This document shows positions 24,600-36,000 of a DNA stretch of 64,000 bases, piece after piece. The notes beneath the pieces were generated by a model. It was not told the origin of the DNA, did no database searches, and saw only the letters and a list, made by a program, of their open reading frames with translations. Origin of the DNA: Hippophae tibetana (Eukaryota > Streptophyta > Magnoliopsida > Rosales > Elaeagnaceae); assembly GCA_037013495.1 (NCBI GenBank), contig CM072810.1, forward strand, positions 85,606,449 through 85,670,448, read 5' to 3'. Position numbers and translations under genes: made by a program. Every line of letters starts with the position of its first letter. Position 1 is the first letter of the stretch.

Positions 24600-26150
24600 C
24601 TTACTCCTATCTTATCTCAACTCTTGATGAAAGTTGTTCAATCATTGTATCAAGCTTGCACTTCACCTTTTCTTTTGTTTCGGTTAGACTGTAGCTATAG
24701 GCTTCTATCTCCACCTCAACCATTCTATGGACCTCCTTAAGCTCCACAACACACCTCGAGTTATCATTCAACTTGTCTTTGGCCTTAGATAGCTTCTCTT
24801 CTTTGTCGATGACCTCGCCCTCCCATTTGTTAGCCTTTGCCAATAGCACCATGTATTTGGAACGAGTTGAAGCACGACTCTCTTTTTCCAACTTGAGCTC
24901 ATACTTTAAACTCTTTCCACCTCGAGCCTTACTTAGTCCATGAAATAGTTGCAACTAAAAACAAGCCAAACAACGTAAGGTTAAAAAAAGAAATAAAGGT
25001 TGGACTGACACACCTAGTTAAAAAAAGGCGACTAATCACAACCTCAGAGCCCGCATCCTCAATATGGCATCGAGATGTTTCTTGTGTGCTATGAAGGGGA
25101 GGTAGTACATGTAGTGGTCTAACTTTTCTAGTGTCATGCCCTGGTATATAGCTACTCCCACAACGTCTATGGTGAGCTCGTCAATGATAGCCTTCCCCTT
25201 CATCAAACCCCTCATAAAGGGAACATGCACTTGTGGACCCGAACTAAGGGGTGGCGAGGCATGATGACCCAGGGACATTTGTGAGGGCTTGACAACATTC
25301 ATAAGCGTCAGCCTGAGCACAGGCTCATCAATGGTCACCTTCATTTTTTCTTTTAGATGAGGCTAGGAAAATCTCATCCCCCTACGTAGCAACCTTACTT
25401 TTAAGCCATGCCAATGGATTATCAAAATTGAACTTCCTGAAGACAAGGGCGATGAGGTGTTAGTTTTAAAGGGGTCAAGCGAAATAAAACAAATGTGTAC
25501 TAAGTCTCAAGGCTAGCTCATCAGCGTCAGGGACCACTTCAAATTGTCCCCAATAGTTTGTGGGATAGGTCTAGTGCATAAAAGATGCCCAGGGTTTACA
25601 GATTATCCTATGAGGGGGCTCTATTGAGCCCTGCCTCATCAAGCCACAAGTAAAAAAATGTGGGGTGTTTAATAAATACCCCAATGTAGTCTTCTCAAGT
25701 AGATAGTTCTGCATATCAGTCAATCATTGTTTTACCTCATGGGTCAAGGTCGTGATATAAGAACCCATATTCCTTATCACGACCTTGGTATCAATCCAGT
25801 TTCTCCTTATCAACCTGACATTGCTATATGGATTCTCCCATCAACCAGAGACATATAAGAAATACTCCTTCTAATTCCTCTCATTCTCGAGGAGGATCAC
25901 ATTTATCCCCTAGTCTTGTTTCACTAACATATAGACCCTTATCGCATCAGTAAGGTTCTGCTTCAAATAGAGAAGGGAATGTCATATGTCCTCTTTATTC
26001 TCTCATTGTCCTAAGGTGACAACCCACTAGTCTTAACCCTAGCCGCCCAACCTTTGGTACGACCCGTAGGCTCACCAGTCCCTTTATTCCCCATCTTCTT
26101 CCTCTATTACCTTGGGACAGATATTTGAGTCTGAGGCACGTTTAACCTAA
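24600..26150 (-). pseudogene. Antisense coding relic of Tat fragment 2
   Basis: Minus-strand relic. An N-terminal piece near 25780-25880 shows KEYFLYVSG and WENPYSNVRLIRRNW. A central stretch at about 25036-25344 includes PFMRGLMKGKAIIDE and KLDHYMYYLPFIAHKKHL. A coiled-coil-like stretch lies at about 24607-24954, rich in K/E heptads (KEEKLSKAKDKLND). The organisation parallels 19900-22820, so the antisense frame is a shared trait of the two fragments. A relation to the gypsy-type putative transposase family of plants is inferred. Broken. Confidence 0.62.
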
Positions 26151-26848
26151 TTATAGGTATGACTTAGGGTGAAAGGTAGAGGTAAAGGGTTCATGCTAGG
26201 ATAGCACCTCTTCACTCAAAGTTCTTATCTCACTGGAGAACTTCATAGGATATTAAAGGCTCTCCTAGGAGGCTGAGCCTGAAGTGCTTTCTCTATGCAT
26301 GGTCTTTATCTACAAAAGATCATGAAACATAAAAAAGGTAAGGCATAAAAAGTAGAAATTACCTAGGGTCTAGTTTGAAATAAAAGGGTAATGATTCTTT
26401 AAACAGACTAGAAAGGAAAGTATAAAAATGTTACGCTTGAGATGTTTTTTCCTAAAATCCGAGAAAAAAGCTAGATGTAAAGCTGATTTCATACCACCGA
26501 ACTGAAAATTTCTATGGCTCGAAATGAGACGACAGAGCGTTTTCTTTTATGAATTTTTGTTTGATTTACAAGAAATGATGAAATGACAAGAAACCCTAGC
26601 TCCTCCTTATAGAGAGGTGGATGTTTTCTCTCTTTAATCAACTAACAAGCATTTATTAAGCGAGTCAAATGTTTCAAATTCGCTGTGCGGTTGCTACTCT
26701 TCTAGCCCTATTGAAGAACCGAGCTGAAAGAGTAAGGGGATTAGATGTTTGGACATATAGATTGACCCTAAGCCCGATCCAACTAACAACCCGATCCATC
26801 AAAGACCTACATATGTAGGAGATACCCACCTATGTATGGGAGCTTTGC

Positions 26849-27082
26849 TGTTAGAAGGTCAATCACCAGCCCGAGCCTTAAGGTGGTCAACCTTAAGCTA
26901 TAAATGTATTTTCTTTTACTAATATACCTCTTTGATACACTACGATATATATACCCTTTACAATGGATATGTGTACATGTAATACTCTATATATACATGG
27001 ACCTTATAAGATAGCCACACATTCTCACAATTTCTAACTTCTTTCTAGTTTCTCTCTCTATAAATCGGATCAATCCCCAACA
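26849..27082 (+). repeat. Probable short LTR of Tat fragment 2
   Basis: Begins TGTTAGAAGGTC and ends ATCCCCAACA, giving TGTT/AACA ends. It contains a TATA-like CTCTATATATACATGG near 26991 followed by a pyrimidine-rich leader. The left limit is a judgement, because the match to 22838-22951 covers only the middle. At 234 bp it would be short for this clade. Confidence 0.5.
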
Positions 27083-28149
27083 ATAACTATATTAGACTAT
27101 TTATAATACAGATAAGCTCCAAGCAAGTATATTTAAATCCCTTAATATTTGATAATATCTTAATTATTTATTAGGTAATTATTTTTTATAAAAAATATAA
27201 TCCAAATATGCTTTCTATTTAAATTTAAACTTATCTACTCACAGTATAATCTGACCATATGTTGACTGTATCCCCTTTAATCAGTCAAAAATGGCATAGA
27301 TCAATTAAAAAGTGTCATGCATACTTAGTGAAATTTTCGTCAATATATAATATAGCAAAGAAATAATTTAAATTATAATAAAAAGATATAACAACCAAAT
27401 ATATAAACAACCATTTTAAAGCTAATTCTTAGGGGGGAAATCTCGATGGTATAAAAATTAAAAAATAAAATAAAAACAAACTTTATTATTTTAGAGAGTC
27501 AATCAAGTTATAAAAAACAAAAAAAATAGAAAAATGGTGCCAAGCCATATAGGATAGTTCGATATCTCTCAACTACTTTCTCTAATAAGAGCCTATTAGG
27601 GTAAGAATAATGCTTGAAGAAAATTTGAATGTTGATGAAATATTGAAGATATTATACTTAATTTCGTAAAAAAAATAAAAAATAAAAAATTATAAGCTTA
27701 GTAAGTGTAAGAATTTTTTTTTTTGATATTTTAACAAATTCAAAAAACAATATATCAAACAAAATAATAGCACAAAAATGTCATTTATTTGAGAGCAACT
27801 TTTTTGTTTTTTCATTTTATAGTAATAAAAAATTATAAATTTAGTAGGTGAAAGAAAAAAAAATGATATATTAAGAAATTCAAAAAACAATATCAAACAA
27901 AATAGTTACATAAAAAATATACCATTTATTTGAAAATAATTCTCCTTTTTATTATAGAGTAATAGATTTCAAATACTTTCAAAATTTCAATTTATAAAAT
28001 ACAACTAAAAAGATAGATTATTATAAAAAAATACTTCTAAGTTTTGAGGTATCTACAAAAATACCCCTATAGTTTTAAAAAATTCAAAAATACCTTTCAA
28101 ACACAGTGAAAATTAAATCTAACGGAAATAAATAGTAACATTACTAAAA
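27083..28149. other. AT-rich spacer
   Basis: No gene recognised. It contains the duplication listed separately and, at about 28020-28110, a stretch with repeated AAAAATAC(C)CCTA-like words of a kind common in plant intergenic repeats. Confidence 0.6.
27683..27960. repeat. Two-copy tandem duplication of about 142 bp
   Basis: Unit one starts near 27683 and unit two near 27824. Both contain AAAAAATTATAA, TTTAGTAGGTG-like, AAATTCAAAAAACAATAT, AAACAAAATA and CCATTTATTTGA words in the same order. The copies are diverged, so the duplication is old. No coding sense. Confidence 0.75.
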
Positions 28150-28489
28150 TGGAAGAAAAAATAAAGTAAGGAATAGTAAAATTAGAAACAAAAGACATCT
28201 CAAGATGTTTTTTACAAAAAAATTGTAACAAGTAAGAAGAAATATGAAGAAATTCAAAAGGCAAAATTAAATCTTAAAAAAAAGATGAATTAAAAGATCC
28301 ATCATTTTTATCTCTAAGAAAATTATTCCCTAAAAAAAATAGAATTTATTATGGAATAAGTAATAAAGAAATGAGTATTAATATAACATAATAATAAATA
28401 GAAAATATGTTTTACTAGGAATGATCTATGGTAACTTAAGATATCCAAAGTTAAAATTTACAACATACCCTAAGTTTGTTGTTAATATC

Positions 28490-30300
28490 CATGGTAACAG
28501 AGAAAATTGATTTAGCTCAAGAATCAAACATAAAATACCTACAAGATATAATTGAAATACAAAAAGAATTATTAAATGAAATAAAGAAATGTGATTTTAA
28601 TAAACTACAACAAAACATACATATGAAATTTACATAATTTAGAAAAAATATATATATAAACATACATAGAAATAATGAAATTATAGGTTATAAATATGAA
28701 CCCTTAAAAGGACTCAAAGAACAACACCTAGGAGATCAAATGTCCTCATTCCTAAAAATGAAAAAAAAAATGAAAAAAAATTTGATGGAATATAGAAAAT
28801 AATTAGAGAAAATATTCATGAACTCTGAAAATAGGAATATAAAAAAAATTAGTTAGTTTATTAACACTAACTAATGAAAAATTAGAATAACATTATAATG
28901 AAAAACTTTGTACAAACATATAAGATGATATGACAGTAATCAGTGAAATTGATTCTGAACCAAAAACTATGATCCCAAAAGGTCATATAAAACTAATTTC
29001 ATTTGCAGTTCCTTATCAAGAAAAAACATCTTACCCGCCTAGGGGAGAAAGAAAAGGCAAAGGAAAGATGAACTTGATGCCATAGATAGAAGAAGACAAC
29101 CACCCAAAATAGAAGAAGGATTATATTGGGGAACTAGATGTCCTATCCCACCAGAATTCAAACTCCATGACAATAATAAGTTTAATCTTTCAAATTTAGA
29201 CAATATAAGAGATATAAAGAAAACCTTAGATGTAGTGGTATGAGTATACTCATACAAATCTCTCAAACTATTGAAACAAACCCTTCAATTTGTAGGATAT
29301 TAGTAGCTCATAAAATGATAGAAAATGTTAAAGTTTGGCTTTCAAATTTAATGGACCAACATTTATTAATGAAAATAAATGCTCCCATAGAAATAGTACT
29401 TAGACATAGTAATAAATAAAGTATACAAGAAATTTATTAGAGAAGATAAATAAAGAACTATCCCAGTGAAAATGATATCAATGAAGTCAAATGTCATTTA
29501 AAAAATATTGAAATCTGTAACATGTGTTACATAGATTCTTTTATTTATGAATACAAAATGTATTATCATAAATTATCACACTTTATGCAAACAACTTATA
29601 AAGATTTTTTTTCCAAAAATTACCTAGAATAATATATAAGACCTTACAGAAAGTTGGGAACAAAGAAATAGAGAAACTATACTAGATATTATAAGATGAA
29701 GAATAAAAAGCCTTAAAAGTTGGATAATTATTAAATGTCAAAATTGAAAAAAAAAATATAAACAAATAAGAGGAAATGATAGAATCTATTGTGATAAAGA
29801 GATTTTAGAATATTAAGAAAAAATGGATGTAATATAAATCCTTACAAACAAAAATACAAAAAAAATTAAAAATATAAGACATTTAAAAGATATAACTTTA
29901 GAAAGCAAGATTTTCAAAAATATAGAAAAAGATTTAATAGAAAAACCTATAAGAAAAAATATTTTAGAAGAAAGAGGTATAAACCTCATAAAAATAGGAA
30001 TTATTACCTTTTAAAAAAGAAAAAAATGCAGATGTTCGATCTGTAATGAAAAGGAACATTATGCTAATGAATGTCCAAGCAGACTAGAATATACGAAAGA
30101 ATTTTAAAAAGAATTTTCACAAAAAACAAAAATATTAGAGGAAGCTTTCAAAATGAAATAACCAATTATGGAATCTGATATAGAAAATACTTATAATATT
30201 TATCTATTAGAAGAAACTGAGGAATAAATAACTGACTCCGAATATGAACACTCAGATTATGGGTATTTCTCATCAGAAGATGAATTATTTGTATAGTATT
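28490..30300 (+). pseudogene. Caulimovirid coat-protein region relic
   Basis: Starts near an ATG with a coiled-coil-like segment (YLQDIIEIQKELLNEIKKC). The middle has capsid-like pieces (VWLSNLMDQHLLMKINAP near 29330-29390 and SHFMQTTYKDFFSKNYLE near 29580-29630). The zinc knuckle CRCSICNEKEHYANEC lies near 30027-30075, followed by an acidic tail. A CX2CX4HX4C knuckle followed by an acidic end is characteristic of plant pararetroviral coat proteins. Broken. Confidence 0.8.
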
Positions 30301-31980
30301 ACAAATCCAAATAATACCTATATCGAAATACGACTAAAATTTAAAGGTAATGTCAACTACCATCTACATGTATATATAGACATAGGAGCTAGTAGCAAGT
30401 AAATATGTATTTCTAGAAGAACAATGGAAATAAGCATCAAAATATTTAATTATAAGAATTACTAATAATACTATAATAAATCTTAATAAAATATTAAAAG
30501 ATATAGATATAATAATTGAGGAGAAAAGTTTCACATTTCTACCATATATCAACAAGAAATAAGAGTTGACTTATTAATAAGAAATAATTTCCTAAATCTA
30601 TATCAATCTTTCACACAATAATTAAACAAAATAAATCTAAGAACACTATATGGTAATACCATCTATGTATCAAAAATAAGAAAAGTTTTAGCTCTATCAA
30701 ATCCAACTTTTATGCAACAACAAAAAAGGTAAAAACGTTGTGAAATAGAATATCAAAAACTTTATTTAGAAAATATTTCATTAGATATAAAAGAGAAACA
30801 AAACTCTTTTTTCAATGAAATATAGGAAGACAACCGAAAACTATTAAAAACAGTCAGTTTAAAAAATCCTTTGGATTCAAAAATAAATAAATCTAAGAAA
30901 ATTGTCAACATAAAATTAAGAGATCCTAATAAGGTTATAAGAGTAAAATCAATTATTTATACTCCAAAGGACAAGATTAAGTTTCGAAAACAAATTCAAG
31001 AGAAAAAAAAGAGAATGGTAATAAACTTCAAAGAATTGAATAAAAAAACCATTGATGATGAATAAGAGGAAAGAAATATTTCTCAAGTTTTGATTGCAAA
31101 AGTGGATTTTGGTAGATAAGACTAGATGAAGAATCTCAAAAATTAACGGTATTTAGTTACCCTCAAGGACAATTCCAATAGATTGTTGTACTATTTGGAT
31201 TGAAACAAACTCCAGGCATTTATCAAAGGTATATGGATAACATATTTAAGAAATCACAAAATATTTGTTGTGCTTACTTACATGATATTTTGGTTCAATA
31301 ATGAATTAAATAAACACTATTTAGATATTATTAATATTCTACAAGAATGTAGGAAAAGAAGGCATTGTACTCTCAGGAAAAACAATACTTGCTCAACAAA
31401 AAATTAAATATTTAAGATTAGAAATTGAAAATGGAAAACATAATTTATAACCTCATTTACTAAACAACATTCAAGGTTTTCCTAGTGAATTAAAAGACAA
31501 AAATCAATTACAAATATTTCTAGGATGCTTGACATATACAGAAACATATATCAAGAAATTTGTAGAATGCAAAAACAATTTCCAACTTTATACCATCCAA
31601 GACCATATGATAAAATTATAATTGAAACAAATGTTTCACAAGAATATTAGGGAGCAGTTTTGAAAGCAAGAATAGATGAAAAGGATGAATATCTTTGTAG
31701 ATATATATCAAGATCTTTCCAAAATTAAATTACCATAATAATGAAAAAACAATATTTAGTTGTTAAAAAAGCCATTAAGAAATTTACAATGTATGTTATA
31801 AGCTTCAAATTCATTGTTAGAAGAGATGATAAAAATTTTGGTTATTTTTTAAGAACTAATATTGCAAGTAATTACAAACAAGGAAGATTAGTCAAATGGT
31901 AACAATGGTTCAACCATTAAAATTTTGATATTGAACATCTTACAAGACATAAGAATATCATATATAATAGATGCTCTTAC
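30300..31980 (+). pseudogene. Caulimovirid protease, reverse transcriptase and RNase H relic
   Basis: The protease signature IDIGASSK lies near 30380, with DLLIRNNFLNLYQSF near 30570-30612. The RT begins with MVINFKELNKKTIDDE (31016-31063) and continues through SSFDCKSGFW, LDEESQKLTVFSYPQGQFQ and FGLKQTPGIYQRYMDNIF, wording typical of Caulimoviridae rather than Ty3/gypsy. An RT connection domain (FLGCLTYTETYIKKF near 31520) and RNase H pieces follow to about 31970. Broken. Confidence 0.85.
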
Positions 31981-31999
31981 TAGAGAATTAACACCTCTA

Positions 32000-34970
32000 A
32001 CTATTTTTATACTTTCAGTAATGAAACATCTTAACATCAAAATCAAGATAAAAGAAAAGGAGATAAAAATCCTACATGAACAACTCGAGTTTTTATACCT
32101 CGAAAAATCTCTTATAGAGACAGGAAACAAACAAGAAGAACTTAATTGTTCAAAACAACCTCTAGAGCCCAAAATCTCAAAAGATGAATCTTCATTACAA
32201 ATTCAAACTAAAGAAGGTGAAACTTCTAAAGAAAGAATTCAAAATGAAAAAGAACCTAACAGTTCAAAAGAAAGAAAATTTATGAAACCAAAAAGCTCAA
32301 GTGGGCAGATGAGGTAGAAAAAGGTTTATGTGGTCTATAATGGCCCAAGACTAGGAATCTATACCAATTGGACAGAAGCTAGTAAATCTATTCTAGGAAT
32401 TAGTATATTAACACATAGAGCCTTTACCAGTAGAATAGAAGCTGGATGTAGTTATGCCAATCACAAAACATCCAAACTAATAACTCTAGAAAAGTAAAAA
32501 ATTATTCTGCAACATTACAACAACCAACAGTTCCAAGCAGATTGACAAATCTAGAAAAAATATCAAGGCTTCCAGTGCTATTTTGGAAACCATATTTCCT
32601 AGAAACATCAAAGAAGTAAAGCATTCAGTGCTATTCAGAGATATTGATGACTCTATGAAAATAGAGTCATTAGTGTAATTTTTTACTTAATATTTACTTA
32701 TTTTATTCAATAAATAGTATTTTTGAAGTAAAAAATATTAATATATAAACTTTTTATTTAAAAGAGGTGAAAATATAATTTGAAATTTTTTGTGATTTTT
32801 TATGAATTTTTAACGCATGGCCAATCAAGAGCTGACTGGACAAGCCATGTGAACGCCACGTAAGTAAGAATAATGAATCATAGATCACCACGTTTGAGGA
32901 GGACGAACCACGTACCACGTGTCAACATGATGTTCAATCCCACTTCAAAGCACGGTTAAATAGCACTACCATGTGTTGCCACGTGATTGCTCCCCAAGTT
33001 CCACCCGTGCCCTACGCTATCCATTACAGCATATCACGTTATGCCACATGGCATTGATTCAGCATACGTTGAATCAAATCAATCTCCCCTACCACGCATC
33101 GTGTGCTTATTCATCTAGTGAATTTCATGTGTCATGTGTCGCACTTTGATTGGCTGGCATTGTTCATTTTGCATGTTTTGATCTCAACCCTTAATCTGAC
33201 AGTCCAAATTGCACCTGAGTTATATTTTAAGCTCCTAATCACCCCATAAACCCTAATGAGCCGCAATTAGCATAATCTTGGTCAATTTTTGGAATTAAAG
33301 TGAGAAAAATACATAAAAACCTCAAAAGAAGATACAATTTTGGTGAGAATTCAAAAGGAGATTTGCACTACAATTCAAGAGATTGATTGTATTTCTTATT
33401 CTACTCTTTTCTTTATCAATTTTTATGTCTTTGTTTATGAAAAATATGAGCTTTATGGACAAATTTATGTCTACTTAATTTGTTAATCTAGGGATCTTAT
33501 GAACCTAATTTTTACCGTATAATGATATAATATTTTAACTCAATTATAATTTTAATTTAATTATATTATTTAATCTAATTTTTATGTTATTAATTGTTTG
33601 ACCAACAATTTATCTATAAAGATAATTAAATAGAATTGAAAGAATTATTTAATTATTTGTCTTGATTAAGTAATATGCATAGTTTCTAGGCAGTTATGTA
33701 TGATTCTTGTATATGTGATCCATAATTGATTAACTTAATGAGTAGTATGCAATTTAATTGACATGAGAGTGATTAAATTAATTACTATATGATGCGTAGT
33801 TTACTTGAGAGTCTATACATGCTAGGTTAGATTCAATTGATAATTATATTTAAGGGATTTAGCAATTCACATGTTTAGAAAATTTGGGGATTAAGTATCC
33901 TTAGATATTTTCTCATATATCTTCTTAGTTACCAAATCTGATTTAATTCATTATTATTATTTACTTTTAGTTATTTTAATTTTGATTTCTTCAAATATAA
34001 AAATGCAAAAAATTGATTTTTATTTTTTTTAGTTTTAAAAATTAGTTTCTAATAAAATAATTTCTATGTAAACGATCTTTTCTTATCATTATATTATTAT
34101 ATTACTTGTTACGATACATATACTTACATATTCATTGCACACATAATTTGTGTGGCGATCAAAGACATCCCCCAAAAACTCTCCAATCATTGAAGATGAG
34201 AAAGATTCATATAGAAACATCAACAAACCATAGTAGTTGAGTCTCTATAACATGGCCAAGAAATATACTCAAAAACATATCGAAGATATGAAGTTTTATA
34301 TCACAGATAAGAAATTTCCTATAGGAAGTAAATTCAATATTTTAGAAGGAACTGATCCAATATTTGTTTATAAAGTTTTCCATGCAAGACTAATAGAAAA
34401 TATATATCTAGGAATTAATTTAAGTTAATTAAATTATTTCTCAAAAAAAATTAAAAGAGCAATCAAAAACTTTAGAAAGAAGATTAAAGCAGGTGACAAG
34501 CATGTTTATCTCAGATTTTTCAATTCACTATTGGACTAGAATGAGGAAGAATGTATTAGTCCTTACCACTTCATCAAAATAGGGATTTCTAATACAAACA
34601 AAGAAGTTCTCAAACCAATGGCACTTCTAGAAAAGGAATTCTACATAGAAGAACTCTATGTACTAAGAGAACAAATCTTAGGCCAAATTTATTATGAAGT
34701 CAAGAAAAGTAACAATTCTACTAAGATCAAAGTAAATTATTTAAATAGTAAAATTATCATTATTTCCTATAACAGTATGGCTTTATGAGAAGAAGATGGT
34801 GAAAAAAAATTCAAATATGAAGCAAATTTTAATAGTAACCTGAAAATTGATCAAGAAACAAGAAATGTATTTTGCTTATATGCTAGAAAATCCACCAAAG
34901 ATCACAAATGCATTCACTGCATCAAAGATCGAGAAGACGAAGATACATCATCATCAACATCATCAAAATG
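32000..34970 (+). pseudogene. Transactivator/viroplasmin-like region relic
   Basis: A charged coiled-coil-like stretch (KEKEIKILHEQLEFLYLEK) near 32050-32105 precedes a viroplasmin/RNase H1-N-type fold signature, VYVVYNGPRLGIYTNWTEAS with AFTSRIEAGCSYA, at about 32320-32460. After the solo LTR at 32781-34143, a further stretch (MKFYITDKKFPIGSKFNI near 34287, ending CIHCIKD near 34915) may be the far part of the same viral region or a separate frame. The first part is well supported and the second is tentative. Broken. Confidence 0.65.
32781..34143. repeat. Solo LTR, 1363 bp, inside the pararetrovirus
   Basis: Starts TGAAATTTTTTGTG and ends TTCATTGCACACA, flanked on both sides by TAATT (32776-32780 and 34144-34148). 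The TG...CA termini with a perfect 5 bp duplication mark it as one LTR left by recombination of a retrotransposon that inserted into the viral copy. It matches no other LTR in the window that I can see. A cluster of ACGT cores lies at 32858-33039. Orientation is probably plus, from the position of that cluster. It holds no gene. Confidence 0.8.
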
Positions 34971-35181
34971 ACTGTCAGTAAAAAACAAAAAAATAAGAAT
35001 AAATAAAAAAACTGTCGACAGAAGACGACAAAGAAAAAAAAGATGTAGACCTCATATCTTAGTCAACATCATATGCCAAGGAAAAAAAATAATGGCTATC
35101 ATTTAAAGCAAAAAAGTAGATAAATTATTAAAACAAGGAGAAAATAGAAATTTTATTCTTGTAAAGAGGGATTGCTTGTGC

Positions 35182-35188
35182 TATAAAA
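35182..35188 (+). promoter_or_regulatory. TATA box of the pararetroviral pregenomic promoter
   Basis: TATAAAA within GTGCTATAAAAGGAACTC, about 760 bases upstream of the primer site and just downstream of the last viral coding relic. This is where the pregenomic RNA promoter sits in Caulimoviridae. Confidence 0.7.
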
Positions 35189-35385
35189 GGAACTCTTATT
35201 TTCATTTCAAATACACAAAAAAACTAGAGCTCTCTACTCTGAAAAAAAAACACAAACTCTAGCATAGAAATCCTCTCTATCTAAAAATCCAAAGACCAAT
35301 AATATTATACCCAGTAATAATGAGCGGCTAAGAATCTCTTCAAGTTTCTTAGTTGACCTTAAGTTGTAATAATTATTATCTTATG

Positions 35386-35391
35386 AATAAA
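35386..35391 (+). terminator. Polyadenylation signal in the viral leader
   Basis: AATAAA about 200 bases downstream of the TATA box. Caulimovirids place their poly(A) signal shortly after the transcription start and bypass it on the first pass, giving terminally redundant RNA. Bypass here is family knowledge. Confidence 0.6.
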
Positions 35392-35941
35392 ATGGAATTT
35401 TGTTAGTCTTTCCTAGTAAGTCAAATATTGGACACTATCTAATATGGATGTAGAAGGCTCACCACTATTAGGAGGACATTGAGGTTTGAGCAAAGCTAAG
35501 GCATAACACTTGTAATGAAAGGACACAAACAAAAGGAAAGGTCGTAGTAAACTCATTAAATTCAGGTATAATACTTATAAATTTAAGTCAGTTAAGAATA
35601 TTGGATGTTTAAACATTTGCTTACTAAGTGATAATACTGATAAACCGAAAACTGAATATCGTTTTTAATTTCAAAAATAAACAAGTAGTTCCAAAAGAAA
35701 TCAAAGATAAAAATTTAATTCTATTAGAAAAATTTGATAAACGTTGTGGTTTGTTGAGGATTATAGATTACAAGTACATTGTATGTACAAAAAAAAACTT
35801 GTTTGTATACTACAAATAAGACAAAATAATATACATTCAACACATATGATTTATCAAGAGAATAACTTAGCCAACACATTAAGATCAGATTGAATGAAAT
35901 TTCGACGTAACAATCTTTCGCGATAAAAACCTCCCAAAAAT

Positions 35942-35955
35942 TGGTATTAGAGTCA
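35942..35955 (+). other. tRNA-Met-type minus-strand primer site of the pararetrovirus
   Basis: TGGTATTAGAGTCA resembles the conserved caulimovirid site TGGTATCAGAGCCA, complementary to initiator tRNA-Met, with two differences. It follows the leader, as expected, and by convention defines position 1 of the viral genome. Confidence 0.75.
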
Positions 35956-36000
35956 ACGAATAGGAATATGAATACTAATTGATGAAAAAATTAACACCAT

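Larger units (their letters stand above)
22838..27082 (+). mobile_element. Tat-clade fragment 2: gag plus antisense relic, no pol
   Basis: Delimited by the matching LTR pieces at 22838-22951 and 26849-27082. The interior holds a gag relic on the plus strand (about 23100-24400) and an antisense relic (about 24600-26150), but no recognisable protease, RT or integrase. It therefore resembles a gag-only derivative that would have depended on another element for replication. Broken. Confidence 0.65.
28150..36000 (+). mobile_element. Endogenous pararetrovirus (Caulimoviridae) fossil
   Basis: Ordered parts on the plus strand: the tail of an upstream frame (before about 28490); coat-protein region with a zinc knuckle (to about 30300); aspartic protease, RT and RNase H (about 30300-31980); transactivator/viroplasmin-like region (about 32000-34970, interrupted by a solo LTR); TATA box; polyadenylation signal; leader; and tRNA-Met-type primer site (35942). 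This is the circular order of a caulimovirid genome cut near the movement-protein region. The genus is not assignable by eye; cavemovirus, solendovirus or soymovirus-like are all possible. It is a fossil with tens of breaks and no LTRs of its own. End positions are approximate. Confidence 0.85.

Noticed and set aside
24607-25344. Minus-strand coiled-coil frames as a possible host gene
   Set aside because: They sit between the gag relic and LTR of a Tat fragment and have a counterpart at 19900-22820, so they belong to the element.
32781-33450. Promoter-like region considered as the pararetroviral pregenomic promoter
   Set aside because: TG...CA ends and TAATT duplications show it is a solo LTR. 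The viral TATA and primer site are at 35182 and 35942.
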